Shown here piece by piece: positions 18,972 to 29,210 of a stretch of 39,089 bases of DNA. The stretch covers positions 1 to 39,089 of the forward strand of contig JALZVU010000310.1 in the NCBI GenBank assembly GCA_023301795.1. Direction: 5' to 3'. How positions within the stretch are numbered: position 1 is the first letter of the stretch; every line of letters starts with the position of its first letter. The position numbers and the translations under genes are program-made. The notes under the pieces are model-generated. The model was not told where the DNA came from and did no database searches. It was given only the letters and a program-made list of their open reading frames with translations. Source of the DNA: Granulosicoccus sp. (GTDB lineage: Bacteria > Pseudomonadota > Gammaproteobacteria > Granulosicoccales > Granulosicoccaceae).

Positions 18972-19556
18972 TTAAGGATAGGTTGTTACCAAAGCGTCTG
19001 TTTGCAGCAACGCCCCTACTCGATCCCTTGCCACCTCAGCTGTCTCCTTTTTAATCATGGGTCCCACCAACACCCTGAAAGGGTCTGTATCCAACTCTCG
19101 GTCGCGGACAAAAGAGGCAAAGCCTGCCTGTCGAAGTTGATCACGCACCAAAAGCGCATCACCCTCTTCACGAAACGCACCCGCCTGCACCACCCAGGCT
19201 GACAATACGACCTGGCGTGAGCCAGGGGCAGCCTCAGCTCCGCGCTTCAGCTGATCAGGAAGATCCATCTCGCTCTCATCAGACCCTAGAACGCGCTCTA
19301 AAAGCTCTGAAGCTGTCGGATTTTCAAGAATCGGGCGCATTTCAGGTACTTCTTGAACTGTACGCGTGCCATCTGTGTCGACAATGGCCGGTGGCTCCTG
19401 GCGCAAGCTCTCAACACGCCGGAACTGGCTTTCACTGCCGCCACCATCGAGCAACAACGGCAAGATGATGACAGCAATAGCGATGAGTACCGCAGCTCCC
19501 CACAATCGCTTGCGCACTTGCGACGAATCGTCTTCCTGAATGGGATCTCTACTCAT
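18972..19556 (-). CDS. dedD: SPOR-domain protein, DedD-like
   Basis: The 194-residue protein has a short cytoplasmic N-terminus (K-R-L-W-G-A), one membrane helix at about 20-36 and a variable linker. A C-terminal SPOR domain follows at about 118-192 (W-V-V-Q-A-G-A-F, R-D-Q-L-R-Q-A-G-F, F-R-V-L-V-G-P). SPOR domains bind denuded glycan strands at the division septum. The order folC-SPOR-cvpA-purF is standard in gammaproteobacteria, which supports the DedD assignment. The folC stop is 15 bases before its start. Confidence 0.9.
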   Translation of the reverse strand: MSRDPIQEDDSSQVRKRLWGAAVLIAIAVIILPLLLDGGGSESQFRRVESLRQEPPAIVDTDGTRTVQEVPEMRPILENPTASELLERVLGSDESEMDLPDQLKRGAEAAPGSRQVVLSAWVVQAGAFREEGDALLVRDQLRQAGFASFVRDRELDTDPFRVLVGPMIKKETAEVARDRVGALLQTDALVTTYP

Positions 19557-19571
19557 CTGCGATGTGGAAGC

Positions 19572-20840
19572 TTAAGCGTCAACGTCTGACTGCGCTGCAG
19601 CGAACGCCCTGACAGCTGCAATCGTGTAAAAAGAACCCGCCACAAGCACAGCGATGCCCGACTGCCTGGCATCGACCAGAGCGCTGCTCAAACCCGCTTG
19701 CGCTGAAACGCAGGCATGAACGCTGGAACGGGGACTGTCCGCGCTGAGCAGACCCTCGACAAGCGCTACCAAGTCGTCAACCGACATCGCACGCTCAGTA
19801 TCAAGAGGAATGCAATACCAATGCTCTGCAATTGGCTCTAAGGCTTGTGCTACGCCTGCAACATCCTTATCACCCAACGCAGCGAACACCACATGGCAGC
19901 GCTCAGAACCGAGCTCGCTTTCCCAGGTGGCAGCCAACGCCTGCGCACCTGCCGGGTTATGCGCTACATCAAATACCACGCGCACACCATCGACCATGAT
20001 TTGCTCGAACCGCCCAGGTAATGAGGCACCCAACAGGGCAGCGTCTATTACCTCAGCCTTAACGGGGAGAACATGCTGAAGAGCATCGACTGCAGCCTTT
20101 GCACAACCCGCATTACGTCGTTGATGAGCGCTGGACACCGTTGTTATCGGAAGATCTGACAGCTTTTTTGCACCCACATCAATAAACTGGAAACCGTGCT
20201 GCTGCGCGTAGTGTGCCAAGGACGCTGGCGGATTGGCTTCGCCAACAACAAAGGGCTTGTCACGGCGTCCAATGGCCGCTTTCTCAGTAGCAATGACGCT
20301 AACATCACTACCCAGGTAGTCCTCATGATCAAGCGCTACGCTAGTCACAATCGAGCATTGTGCATCCCAGATATTAGTGGCATCCAGCCGGCCGCCCAGC
20401 CCTACCTCAAAAAGCAGCACATCGCATTGCTTGACGTTGAACACGTGCATAGCCGCTAACGTCGTGTATTCAAAATACGTTAATGTCTCAGGCTCGCGAC
20501 CTGCTTCGATACAGGCCAATGCATCCACAACCGCACTCTGTTCAACCATCTTGCCGTTAACCGCAATACGTTCGCAAAAATGCGTGATGTGCGGAGAAGT
20601 GTAGGCTCCCACCGAATAGCCTGCAGCTTGATAGATCGCAGTGAGCATGGCAACCGTAGACCCCTTGCCATTGGTGCCCCCTACCAGAATCAGGGGTGTT
20701 TTCGACGGGCGCAGCGCTAACCTGTCAGCCACTGACGCTACACGCTCAAGCCCCATATCGATGGCCACAGGATGGATGGTTTCAAGCCAGCGAAGCCACT
20801 CATCTAATGGCTGCGCGCGCGATGGCGCACTGTTACTCAC
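19572..20840 (-). CDS. folC: Bifunctional dihydrofolate/folylpolyglutamate synthase
   Basis: The 422-residue protein is a Mur-ligase-type enzyme that adds glutamate to dihydropteroate and to folates. The ATP loop V-G-G-T-N-G-K-G-S-T is at 53-62. Y-T-S-P-H-I follows near 80, then L-F-E-V-G-L-G-G-R-L-D-A-T-N and F-D-V-A-H-N-P. The length matches E. coli FolC (422). The GTG start at 20840-20838 has GAGG 6 bases upstream. It follows accD by 8 bases, as in many gammaproteobacteria, so the two are probably co-transcribed. Confidence 0.96.
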   Translation of the reverse strand: MSNSAPSRAQPLDEWLRWLETIHPVAIDMGLERVASVADRLALRPSKTPLILVGGTNGKGSTVAMLTAIYQAAGYSVGAYTSPHITHFCERIAVNGKMVEQSAVVDALACIEAGREPETLTYFEYTTLAAMHVFNVKQCDVLLFEVGLGGRLDATNIWDAQCSIVTSVALDHEDYLGSDVSVIATEKAAIGRRDKPFVVGEANPPASLAHYAQQHGFQFIDVGAKKLSDLPITTVSSAHQRRNAGCAKAAVDALQHVLPVKAEVIDAALLGASLPGRFEQIMVDGVRVVFDVAHNPAGAQALAATWESELGSERCHVVFAALGDKDVAGVAQALEPIAEHWYCIPLDTERAMSVDDLVALVEGLLSADSPRSSVHACVSAQAGLSSALVDARQSGIAVLVAGSFYTIAAVRAFAAAQSDVDA

Positions 20841-20848
20841 AAGGTGCC

Positions 20849-21871
20849 TCAGGCAGGTAGAGGTTTTGGAGCTGCTGCAAGCGCATCATCGTATTTCAGT
20901 ACTGGCTTGTCAGATAGCTTTGCCAGTAAGCGTGCCAGCGTATCGCGCATATCTCGCCGGTCGCAGATCAGATCAATAGCCCCGTGTTCGAGCAAGAACT
21001 CACTACTCTGAAATCCTTCAGGTAGTTTTTCACGCACGGTTTGTTCGATAACACGCCGTCCAGCAAACCCGATTCGGGCACCAGGCTCAGCGATAATAAT
21101 GTCGCCCAACATGGCCAGTGATGCGGATACGCCACCCATGGTGGGATCCGTGAGCACAGAAATATACGGAATGCCGCGATCACTAAGCTGACGTAGATGC
21201 GCACTTGTTTTACCCATCTGCATCAAAGAATAGAGCGCCTCTTGCATTCGGGCACCGCCACTGGCGCTGAAACAGATAAACGGAATTCCCAGCTCGATAC
21301 TTTTGTCGCACGCGCGGCAAAAACGCTCACCCACAACAGAGCCCATAGAGCCTGCCATAAAGTTGAAATCAAAAACGGCAACCACCACCGGCATATCCTT
21401 GAGTTTGCCTTGCAACACCACCAGCGCATCTTTCTCGCCCGAGTCTTTTGCGGCTTGAGAAAGTCTGTCTTTGTAGCGCTTAGAGTCCTTGAACTTGAGC
21501 ATATCAATAGGCTCTATCGATGCACCAATTTCCTCCTGTTTGCCTGGATCTAGCAGGCGCGCAATACGCTTGCGTGCTGATATGAGCATATGGTGTCCGC
21601 ATTTGATGCACACATCTTGCGCCCTATCCAATTCCGCGTGATAAAGCACGTTAGAGCAGGCGTCGCATTTGACCCACAAGCCTTCTGGAACGTTACCGCG
21701 TTCTTCAGGACGCGTGTTTCGGACACCGATGCGGGCCGGAATCATCTTTTCAAACCAGTTCATGACTTTGGTCGGAGCCGATATCTGAGGTCTTTCTTCG
21801 CTGCCAGGCGTGCCAGCAGGCTCTGCACTATTAGCCGATTCGGTTTTTGATGATTTGTCGTCTTCACTCAT
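20849..21871 (-). CDS. accD: Acetyl-CoA carboxylase carboxyltransferase subunit beta
   Basis: The 340-residue subunit joins AccA to transfer the carboxyl group from biotin to acetyl-CoA, giving malonyl-CoA for fatty-acid synthesis. The four-cysteine zinc finger C-D-A-C and later C-I-K-C lies near 69-93. The crotonase-fold core has [21 protein letters not shown] and [10 protein letters not shown] 40-residue acidic, Ser/Pro-rich N-terminal extension precedes the usual start, making it longer than E. coli AccD (304). Its ATG overlaps the trpF stop as ATGA (21868-21871). Confidence 0.96.
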   Translation of the reverse strand: MSEDDKSSKTESANSAEPAGTPGSEERPQISAPTKVMNWFEKMIPARIGVRNTRPEERGNVPEGLWVKCDACSNVLYHAELDRAQDVCIKCGHHMLISARKRIARLLDPGKQEEIGASIEPIDMLKFKDSKRYKDRLSQAAKDSGEKDALVVLQGKLKDMPVVVAVFDFNFMAGSMGSVVGERFCRACDKSIELGIPFICFSASGGARMQEALYSLMQMGKTSAHLRQLSDRGIPYISVLTDPTMGGVSASLAMLGDIIIAEPGARIGFAGRRVIEQTVREKLPEGFQSSEFLLEHGAIDLICDRRDMRDTLARLLAKLSDKPVLKYDDALAAAPKPLPA

Positions 21872-22533
21872 GCCTGTACTTGCTCCATGATCTTATTCTT
21901 TTTTTCGTCAGCATCTGCCACCGCGCGCATGAACTGCTGCATGGCGGACAAGCTCTTGATACCCTTGGCGCTTTCAACACCTGAACTAACATCTACAGCA
22001 TGGGGGGCCACCTCATTGATGGCCGCAGGGATATTTCCAGCGTCAAGACCACCAGCCAATATCAACGGTCTTTCCATGTGGCTACCCAATGTGCTCCAGT
22101 CAAAAGCGTGCCCCGTGCCACCCAGAGCACCTGGCTCGTTGCTATCAAATAGAAAACCTTTTGAAAGCTGATACCTGGCCAAGTCCTCCTCATCGGGCAC
22201 ACTACTGCCTACACCCAATGCCTTAATGTACGCTCTGCCAAACCCATCGCAGTATTCGGCGCTCTCCTGCCCATGAAACTGCGGGAGCATATCCGGTATC
22301 AACGATAGGACTGTTTTCACATGTGCAGGGTCTTCGTTCAAAAACAATCCCACCACGGTGACAAATGGCGACAACTGCTTGGCGATGACAGCAGCCTCGC
22401 TGGGTTCTATATAACGTTTACTGGCAGGCACAAATACGAAACCCAAGGCGTCAACGCCAAGTTGGTCAGCAGCCAGTGCGTCGCCAATGCGTGTAATTCC
22501 GCAAATTTTTACTCGTGTACGTGCTCTTGTCAT
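21868..22533 (-). CDS. trpF: Phosphoribosylanthranilate isomerase
   Basis: The 221-residue TIM-barrel enzyme catalyses the Amadori rearrangement in tryptophan synthesis. It begins with R-V-K-I-C-G-I-T-R, where Cys11 is the catalytic base. Later parts are G-F-V-F, the L-A-G-G-L segment and V-D-V-S-S-G-V-E, which holds the catalytic Asp and the phosphate-binding site. ATG at 22533 is chosen because GGGGG is 2-6 bases upstream. The open frame reaches 22626, but the extra 31 residues do not belong to the family. It is separate from other trp genes, as in Pseudomonas, and overlaps accD by 4 bases. Confidence 0.95.
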   Translation of the reverse strand: MTRARTRVKICGITRIGDALAADQLGVDALGFVFVPASKRYIEPSEAAVIAKQLSPFVTVVGLFLNEDPAHVKTVLSLIPDMLPQFHGQESAEYCDGFGRAYIKALGVGSSVPDEEDLARYQLSKGFLFDSNEPGALGGTGHAFDWSTLGSHMERPLILAGGLDAGNIPAAINEVAPHAVDVSSGVESAKGIKSLSAMQQFMRAVADADEKKNKIMEQVQA

Positions 22534-22626
22534 AACCCCCAACAATAGCAGATGCCAAACTATCCAGTCGAGCCGAATTGTTACCTGAAACGTTGAATCT
22601 ACAGCAACAGCTAACGAGCTTCTCAC

Positions 22627-23424
22627 TCAGGGGCGCCAAGGATCATGCCGGCTTGATTGAAAATCGGGGACACCGAATTCTGCAGGGTAGCTTGGCTGCA
22701 GAAAACACAATCCGTGCGGTGGAGCTGTGGCTCCAGCACGCGTTCGATCACGCGCTTGCAATAGATCCGCCATCCACAAAACAGGCTTGTCCCCTCGCCC
22801 TATAGCTAACAGACACCCGGTCAGTATTCTCACCATATTGTGCAGAAAACCATTGGCTGTCACATCAATGATGACGCGGTCGTGTTCACGATGAATATCC
22901 AGTCGTTTTAGCAACCTGATAGCGTGATTTGCCTGACACTCCGAGGATCGAAAGCTACTGAAATCGTGCTCCCCCAGTATGAGCTGTGCCGCCTCATGCA
23001 TTCGAGCAGCGTCCAATGGCGCACGCTCCCAGCCCAAGGTGCCCGCCTGATAGCCGGGGCGGGTTGCACGATTGAGCAGCGTGTAGCGATAACTGCGATC
23101 AAGGGCTGCAAAACGAGCGTGAAAATTGTCGGGCATCTTCTTTGCCCAATGCACCGAGACGCGCCGGTCAAGATGAGAATTAGTACCAAAACTCCACGCC
23201 CGCATTGGACGCTCAACCTCAGCATCAAAATGCACCACCTGCGCAGCCGCGTGCACCCCTGTATCCGTTCGCCCTGCGCAATTCACCGTCACAGGATGCT
23301 GAGCTATGGTGCTTAGCGCATTTTCCAGCTCGGCCTGAACAGAGTGACAATGAGGTTGGCGTTGCCAACCGCAAAAACCCTCGCCATCATATTCGACGGC
23401 GAGGGCTATTCGGGACACAACCAC
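22627..23424 (-). CDS. truA: tRNA pseudouridine(38-40) synthase
   Basis: The 265-residue enzyme makes pseudouridine at positions 38-40 of the tRNA anticodon arm. The catalytic aspartate is Asp54 in A-G-R-T-D-T-G-V-H-A. Other family parts are Y-D-G-x-x-F-C-G-W-Q-R-Q near 12-23, Y-R-Y-T-L near 110 and N-G-F-L-H-N-M-V-R near 192-200. The start is GTG at 23424 with no clear ribosome binding site; a second GTG two codons on is equally possible. It lies between fimV and trpF, the usual order. Confidence 0.95.
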   Translation of the reverse strand: MVVSRIALAVEYDGEGFCGWQRQPHCHSVQAELENALSTIAQHPVTVNCAGRTDTGVHAAAQVVHFDAEVERPMRAWSFGTNSHLDRRVSVHWAKKMPDNFHARFAALDRSYRYTLLNRATRPGYQAGTLGWERAPLDAARMHEAAQLILGEHDFSSFRSSECQANHAIRLLKRLDIHREHDRVIIDVTANGFLHNMVRILTGCLLAIGRGDKPVLWMADLLQARDRTRAGATAPPHGLCFLQPSYPAEFGVPDFQSSRHDPWRP

Positions 23425-23459
23425 GGTATTAGTAGCCAGTGCGGCAGTAATTCATCGAA

Positions 23460-26400
23460 TCAGGAAATATTACGCAGCAACGTTTCAGCTTCAACAACCT
23501 GATCGGGGTTACCACTTTTTACAATTTCGTCCAATGCACTACTGGCCGAGTCTTTGTCACCCAGATCGATGTAAGCTTTAGCCAGATCCATCAGCGTGTC
23601 CATCTCATCACCACCCTCACCCAGCGCTCCGCTCGAGTCAAGTAGCAAGTCGTTGTCAGCGCTCAGATCCGGAAGCTCAAGGCTACTTAAATCAGAGTCA
23701 AGCAGCTCTGAACTGTCAAGCTCTAAATCTCCAGAAAGCTGATCAAGATCCAGTGTCAGATCATCGATTGAATCAGTAAGCCCATCGAGTTCGTCAACAA
23801 GCATATTGTCGTCGAGACTAGAGTCCAAGGCATTGGTAGCCTGTGAAAGTGCTTCGTTAGCGGCAGCGCCTGCATCATCGAAACCTGGGAAATCAAGACT
23901 GCCGTCATCATTCTCAGCCGCTAGCTCTTCTACTACCGCCGAGAAATCGCCAGTGGCTTCAAGATCACCCTCGTCGAAAGCAAATGCAGGATCCAGACTC
24001 TCGTCCATCAGATGAGATTCATCAGCCTGCATATCCATCGGCTCAGATGTACCAAATTCACGACTGACGCTTTCCGTGTCCGAATTGCCAGCCGACATGA
24101 ACTCATTTTCGCTCGCTATTTCTGTTTCAGAATGGTTTCCACTGGAATGGCCAGCACTCAATGCATACAATGCGTTGCCCGGCTGGAGCTCGGCACCCAT
24201 AGCCGCAATTGCGGGCCACTTGGGATTGTGCTCACCGCCAAAGCGTTGATGATAATCAGTTGCCGCACCATGGAAGGATTCGCCATTGCCTTGTGCGTGA
24301 TAAGTCTGCAGTAACTTGCTGGCATACTCGTCGCTGCCGGGCTCTCTCTCGATAGCCTTGGACAGTAACTCTTCTGCTTGCCCGTGGAGTCCGTAAGCAA
24401 GATAGACATCCACTTCAGCAATGGTGTCATCCTGATCAACATCACCCCCGTCGGCCGAAGGAGCATCATAACTTGGCATTGGATCTACCTGATCCGATGC
24501 GCCCAAAGCCAGAGTACTGTCACCGACATCATCCATGCGATCGGCAAATGAGTCACCAAGCTCATCAAACGCATCGTCGCTTTTCTGACCGAAGGAGGCA
24601 GCTGCCGCGCCCGTGGCCGCTACACCAGCAGCACCGGCTGCCAATCCGGCTGCAGCAAATTCGCTGGTATTGTCGAAGCGACCATTAAGGTTTGCATCAA
24701 CCGTATCAGGAACTGCCGGCACTTCGTTGTTGAATTCAAATTCGTCTATTGAATCGAGCATAGACTCTTCAGGATCACGCCGTTTTCTACGGAATAACAA
24801 CGTACCCAGAACGCCCAGCAATCCAAGACCTCCAAGACCTGCAATGGCTAAACGCTTGGGATCTTCGAGAAATTCCTGATACCAGGTTTTGGCTACAACC
24901 GGTACTGTTACTGCGGCAGCCGTCGCCGCATCTTGTGCATCGACACCAGCAGTTGCGCCTTCGTCAAACAGTTCAACCTGGTTGAGCGTCTCGCCTGCCT
25001 CTGTCAGAGCATTGGTGCCAGAGTCCAACACTTCATCCGCGGTGCTCTGCGCGTCACTTGCAAGATCACCGGCGGCATCAGCAACGACGTTGCCTGCACT
25101 GTCAAGAGCTTCAGAAGCCTGTTCAGCGACATCGGATGCAGCATTGGCAGCCTCTTCAAGTGCATCGGCCTCGGCCTCGGCCTCTGCGACTGCCAAAGCC
25201 AGTGCAGCATCGGCAGCCTGGGCTTCGGCTTCAGCTTCCGCAGCCTGGGCTTCAGCTTCGGCCTCAGCAACAGCGCCCTCTCTGGCTTCAACAAGCTGCG
25301 CTTCGAGGCGCGCAATCTCGTTTTGCCGTAACGCAACAAGGGCGTCAAGATTTTTGGAAGTGTCTTCCAGCTCTGATGCCTGGTCACTTAAATCTGTTGA
25401 GCGTAACCGTGTAGCCGAGAGTTCTTCTCTGGCCATCTGAAGCTTTCGATTCACCTCACCAACAAGAGCCGATGCATCGCTATCTGTAGTTTCGTCAGCC
25501 GTGGCACTGGCTGTTGTATCACTGGAGAGAACATCAGCAACGATGCTAAGCTCTTCGCGCCCATTAACTTCCTCTCGCGCTGAGTCAAGTATTGCTTGTG
25601 CTTCGCTTGATAGCCCGGGAACTGATGTATCAGTATCCAACCCAGCTGTCTCAATGGTTTCTGAAGCGGCGGATCCTTCGTCCACGTCCGCTTCCACGTC
25701 AGCGGTAGGTGTAAGGTTCTGGGCAATCTGTGTACTGGCAGCACCGCGGATACTGTCACGATAGTCCTGCCACAACTGGTTTTGATCACCAATAGCTGCC
25801 AGGGCCTGTGCTTGAGTCAAGCGATTAGCTTCACCACTATCAGGCACTCGCAGAATGGAGCCGGCTCTGACAAGATTGATATTGCTGTTAATGAATGAAG
25901 ATTCATTAGCGGCCAACATAGCCATCATCATCTGCTGCACAGATACACCAGCGGGCGCATTGCTCTGAGCGATTTCAAACAGGGTATCGCCACTGCCGAC
26001 GGTCACTTCCGATGCGGCACTGCCAGTGTCAGCTTCAGCAACGTCTGTCGGTTCGGCAATTTCGGCTGGCTCTTCGAGATCATCCAGTGAGACGATTGTG
26101 GAGCCGTCGTTGCTGTCGGTACCACCCACCGGTTGGCCATCGGGACCGATAACGACATTGTCAGAGACCTCATCAGAGTCAGCGACACTGACTTGCACGT
26201 CATCCAGGCTGAAGGCTGCCACTGCCTCGGCCTCAAGCTCTGCAACGGCGTCGGTGTTGGGTGCGTTCAAATCGGATAAGGAAACTACATTTCCCTCTCC
26301 ACCTGGCAACAAGTTGTCGTCGGAGAGTCCGTCAAGAGATACCGACTCACCATCAGAGCTGAGTAAAGCGCCAGATGTGGCTTCATCCAAAGATAAAACC

Positions 26401-26987
26401 GGATCAACTTCTTCAACTTCAAGATCAAACAGCTCTACCTCAAAGCCTTCGTCAAGAGCGGCGGTGCTGCGCTCGATAGGTGTGGGAACTACCAGTGCAG
26501 CATCACCACCTTGCACTAACGCCGGCTGATCAGCTGCGGAGTTGCGTTCGCTGGCACTGGGCGACAGGAAGACAGGGGGATCGAGTAATACTGTGTATTC
26601 ACGCACCACACGACCCTGAGGCCAATCGACTTCCACAAGGAAATTCAGGAAAGGCTCGATGACGGGTTGCGAGCTTTCTATTTTGATGACCGGCGTACCT
26701 GAGCTCTGATCCACAGTGAACCGCAGGCCGGTTAGCGCAGCAGAGCGATCAATGCCTGCTCTGGTAAACGCCTCAGGAGACGCAAGCTGCACTATCATTC
26801 CTTCCAGCTCGCCAGGCTGCACCGACGTAAGCGGTATCTCAGCATCCATGGGCTGATTGAGTGCTGATTGCATCTCTATCTCGCCCAGTCCTAATCCGAA
26901 AGCACCGCCTGAGGCCAATGCTAGGCTTACCGCTGCCGCCGTCGCTAATTTTCGCACGTATCTAGTCCCGCTCTGTCGTGCTGTCAA
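23460..26987 (-). CDS. fimV: FimV/HubP-family polar landmark protein
   Basis: The 1175-residue protein has the FimV layout. A signal peptide (about 1-32) and a conserved periplasmic N-terminal domain (G-L-G-E-I-E-M-Q-S-A-L-N-Q-P) are followed by a LysM domain at about 326-381 (G-D-T-L-F-E-I-A). An Ala/Glu-rich coiled coil runs from about 500 to 650, with one membrane helix near 714-735. A long acidic cytoplasmic part ends in a conserved TPR-like FimV C-terminal domain (about 1130-1175, M-D-L-A-K-A-Y-I-D-L-G-D). FimV proteins bind peptidoglycan at the cell pole and recruit type IV pilus and flagellar regulators. The start is TTG at 26987 with GGA upstream; GTG at residue 11 is an alternative. 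The asd-fimV-truA order is as in Pseudomonas. Confidence 0.94.
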   Translation of the reverse strand: MTARQSGTRYVRKLATAAAVSLALASGGAFGLGLGEIEMQSALNQPMDAEIPLTSVQPGELEGMIVQLASPEAFTRAGIDRSAALTGLRFTVDQSSGTPVIKIESSQPVIEPFLNFLVEVDWPQGRVVREYTVLLDPPVFLSPSASERNSAADQPALVQGGDAALVVPTPIERSTAALDEGFEVELFDLEVEEVDPVLSLDEATSGALLSSDGESVSLDGLSDDNLLPGGEGNVVSLSDLNAPNTDAVAELEAEAVAAFSLDDVQVSVADSDEVSDNVVIGPDGQPVGGTDSNDGSTIVSLDDLEEPAEIAEPTDVAEADTGSAASEVTVGSGDTLFEIAQSNAPAGVSVQQMMMAMLAANESSFINSNINLVRAGSILRVPDSGEANRLTQAQALAAIGDQNQLWQDYRDSIRGAASTQIAQNLTPTADVEADVDEGSAASETIETAGLDTDTSVPGLSSEAQAILDSAREEVNGREELSIVADVLSSDTTASATADETTDSDASALVGEVNRKLQMAREELSATRLRSTDLSDQASELEDTSKNLDALVALRQNEIARLEAQLVEAREGAVAEAEAEAQAAEAEAEAQAADAALALAVAEAEAEADALEEAANAASDVAEQASEALDSAGNVVADAAGDLASDAQSTADEVLDSGTNALTEAGETLNQVELFDEGATAGVDAQDAATAAAVTVPVVAKTWYQEFLEDPKRLAIAGLGGLGLLGVLGTLLFRRKRRDPEESMLDSIDEFEFNNEVPAVPDTVDANLNGRFDNTSEFAAAGLAAGAAGVAATGAAAASFGQKSDDAFDELGDSFADRMDDVGDSTLALGASDQVDPMPSYDAPSADGGDVDQDDTIAEVDVYLAYGLHGQAEELLSKAIEREPGSDEYASKLLQTYHAQGNGESFHGAATDYHQRFGGEHNPKWPAIAAMGAELQPGNALYALSAGHSSGNHSETEIASENEFMSAGNSDTESVSREFGTSEPMDMQADESHLMDESLDPAFAFDEGDLEATGDFSAVVEELAAENDDGSLDFPGFDDAGAAANEALSQATNALDSSLDDNMLVDELDGLTDSIDDLTLDLDQLSGDLELDSSELLDSDLSSLELPDLSADNDLLLDSSGALGEGGDEMDTLMDLAKAYIDLGDKDSASSALDEIVKSGNPDQVVEAETLLRNIS

Positions 26988-27089
26988 ATTCCAAACCGAC
27001 TGTGTTACACAGCCCTTGACAGCACATAGTTAATTGTATCAGTGGTATCCGTTTACAATTATCGCACCAATTGACTCACAGATGACCTT

Positions 27090-28112
27090 TTACAAGTAGT
27101 CCTGAACAAGACATTCTGCAATCTGCACGCTATTTAGGGCTGCCCCTTTGCGCACATTGTCCGAAACAACCCATAAATTAAGGCCATTCTCGGTGCTGAT
27201 GTCCTCACGAATGCGGCCAACAAATACGGCATCTGTTCCAGCTGACTCAGTGACAGCGGTTGGATACCCTCCGGCCTTTCGATCGTCCATTACTACTACT
27301 CCAGGAGATTGAGACAGCAATTCTCGGGCCGCTGCAGCTGTAATGGGCTTCGATGTTTCTATATGCAATGCTTCTGAATGACCGTAAAACACGGGAATAC
27401 GCACACACGTGGGGTTAACCGCTATCGAATTATCTTCCATGATCTTGTGAGTTTCCCACACCATTTTCATCTCTTCTTTGGTGTAGCCGTTTTCCTGAAA
27501 ATCATCAATGTGCGGCAACGCATTGAAAGCGATCTGCTTCGGATAGACCGATGGCTCTACCGGCAGACCATTAAGTAGACGGGCTGTTTGCGTACTGAGT
27601 TCGCTGATCGCCTCTTTTCCCGTTCCCGAAACCGCCTGATAGGTACAGACATTGATGCGGGTAATAGTGAAAGCATCATGTAGCGGCTTTAGCGCAACCA
27701 GCATCTGGATAGTTGAGCAGTTAGGGTTAGCAATAATATTGGTGTCTTTATATTTTGCTATTGCATGTGGGTTTACTTCAGGAACAATTAACGGCTTATC
27801 GTCGTCGTAGCGATACTGAGAGGTGTTATCAATCACCACACAGCCAGCAGCAGCCGCTTTAGGCGCATATATCTTAGACACTGAAGCACCCGGGGAAAAC
27901 AACCCGATCTGCACCTGGCTGAAGTCAAATTTCTCCAGATCCTGGACTACAAGCTGTTTGTCACCAAAGCCAACACGCTTACCTGCCGAACGGGAACTGG
28001 CCAGCGGGTAAACAGTGCCAACAGGAAATTTACGCTCGGCGAGAATCTCGAGAATAGTTTCTCCAACCGCACCGGTTGCGCCTACAACAGCAACATCGTA
28101 TGTCTTACTCAT
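27090..28112 (-). CDS. asd: Aspartate-semialdehyde dehydrogenase
   Basis: The 340-residue enzyme reduces aspartyl phosphate to aspartate semialdehyde, the branch point to lysine, diaminopimelate, threonine and methionine. G-A-T-G-A-V-G binds NADP near residues 11-17. Cys132 in N-P-N-C-S-T is the thiol nucleophile, and R-I-P-V-F-Y-G-H-S near 240 holds the proton-shuttling histidine. The length matches the USG-1/Pseudomonas type. It follows leuB by 6 bases. Confidence 0.96.
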   Translation of the reverse strand: MSKTYDVAVVGATGAVGETILEILAERKFPVGTVYPLASSRSAGKRVGFGDKQLVVQDLEKFDFSQVQIGLFSPGASVSKIYAPKAAAAGCVVIDNTSQYRYDDDKPLIVPEVNPHAIAKYKDTNIIANPNCSTIQMLVALKPLHDAFTITRINVCTYQAVSGTGKEAISELSTQTARLLNGLPVEPSVYPKQIAFNALPHIDDFQENGYTKEEMKMVWETHKIMEDNSIAVNPTCVRIPVFYGHSEALHIETSKPITAAAARELLSQSPGVVVMDDRKAGGYPTAVTESAGTDAVFVGRIREDISTENGLNLWVVSDNVRKGAALNSVQIAECLVQDYL

Positions 28113-28118
28113 CAGGTA

Positions 28119-29210
28119 CTACGCTCCAGCGTGTATGGCGGCCAAAACGGCGTCGCCCATTTCATTAGTGTTTACTGTTTTTTCGCCCCTAACACCTGCA
28201 GCAATATCAGCGCATCGATAACCATCAGCAATGACTCTGGACACGGCTGACTCGATGGCATCTGCAGCAGCACTCTCTTTAAGCGTGTAACGCAGCATCA
28301 TGGATGCAGACAGAATGGTGGCCAACGGATTAGCAATGCCCTGCCCGGTAATATCTGGTGCAGATCCATGAACAGGCTCATATAACCCTTTGCCCTGTTC
28401 ATCTAGTGAGGCCGAAGGCAACATGCCAATCGAACCCGTCAACATTGCAGCAGCATCTGACAAAATATCACCGAACAGGTTACTGGTAACAATAACGTCG
28501 AACTGCTTGGGTGCACGCACCAACTGCATGGCGGCGTTATCAACATACATGTGTGAAAGCTCGACATCCGGATAGTCTTTGGCAACATCGATCATCACCT
28601 CACGCCATAGCTCTGACACCTCGAGCACATTAGCCTTATCAACAGAACACAAACGTGACCCCCGTTGCCTCGCGATCTCGAATCCGCGCTGCCCGATGCG
28701 ACGAATCTCATCTTCGTTGTACACCATGGTGTTAAACCCAACGCGCTTGCCATCACGGGTCTCAATACCTCGTGGCTGTCCAAAGTAGATGCCACCTGTC
28801 AGCTCTCGAAGAATCATCAGATCGAGGCCGGCAACCAGCTCTGTCTTTAAAGACGAAGATTCCGCCAATTCTGGATAAAGCATGGCTGGCCGCAAATTAG
28901 CAAACAAACCCAGCTGAGATCGCAGGCCCAATAAACCACGCTCTGGTCGAAGCTCACGCGGAGCGGCGTCGTATTTTGGTCCACCAATGGAACCCATCAA
29001 GATAGCATCGGCTTCACGACAGGCTGCTAGCGTCTCGTCAGGCAATGGAGAGCCAACCTTGTCATAAGCAGCACCGCCAAACATACACACCTGAGTACTA
29101 AGCCCGAGCTTGAAGCTATCGTTGACAACGTCCAGCACTCGCTGCGCCTGGGCAATAATCTCTGGGCCGATTCCATCACCTGGCAGTACAACAATTTTTC
29201 TATTCGACAT
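28119..29210 (-). CDS. leuB: 3-isopropylmalate dehydrogenase
   Basis: The 363-residue NAD enzyme oxidises and decarboxylates 3-isopropylmalate to 2-ketoisocaproate. Seen are [11 protein letters not shown] at the start, [19 protein letters not shown], and [10 protein letters not shown] with [13 protein letters not shown] at 29210 is used because the family begins here; the frame extends to 29261 within the GST gene. The GST stop at 29200 overlaps its start by 11 bases, which suggests translational coupling. Confidence 0.96.
   Translation of the reverse strand: MSNRKIVVLPGDGIGPEIIAQAQRVLDVVNDSFKLGLSTQVCMFGGAAYDKVGSPLPDETLAACREADAILMGSIGGPKYDAAPRELRPERGLLGLRSQLGLFANLRPAMLYPELAESSSLKTELVAGLDLMILRELTGGIYFGQPRGIETRDGKRVGFNTMVYNEDEIRRIGQRGFEIARQRGSRLCSVDKANVLEVSELWREVMIDVAKDYPDVELSHMYVDNAAMQLVRAPKQFDVIVTSNLFGDILSDAAAMLTGSIGMLPSASLDEQGKGLYEPVHGSAPDITGQGIANPLATILSASMMLRYTLKESAAADAIESAVSRVIADGYRCADIAAGVRGEKTVNTNEMGDAVLAAIHAGA

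Noticed and set aside
24889-25440. 183-residue Ala/Ser-rich plus-strand ORF
   Set aside because: Mirror of the Ala/Glu-rich tract of fimV on the other strand; its low-complexity composition is a by-product.
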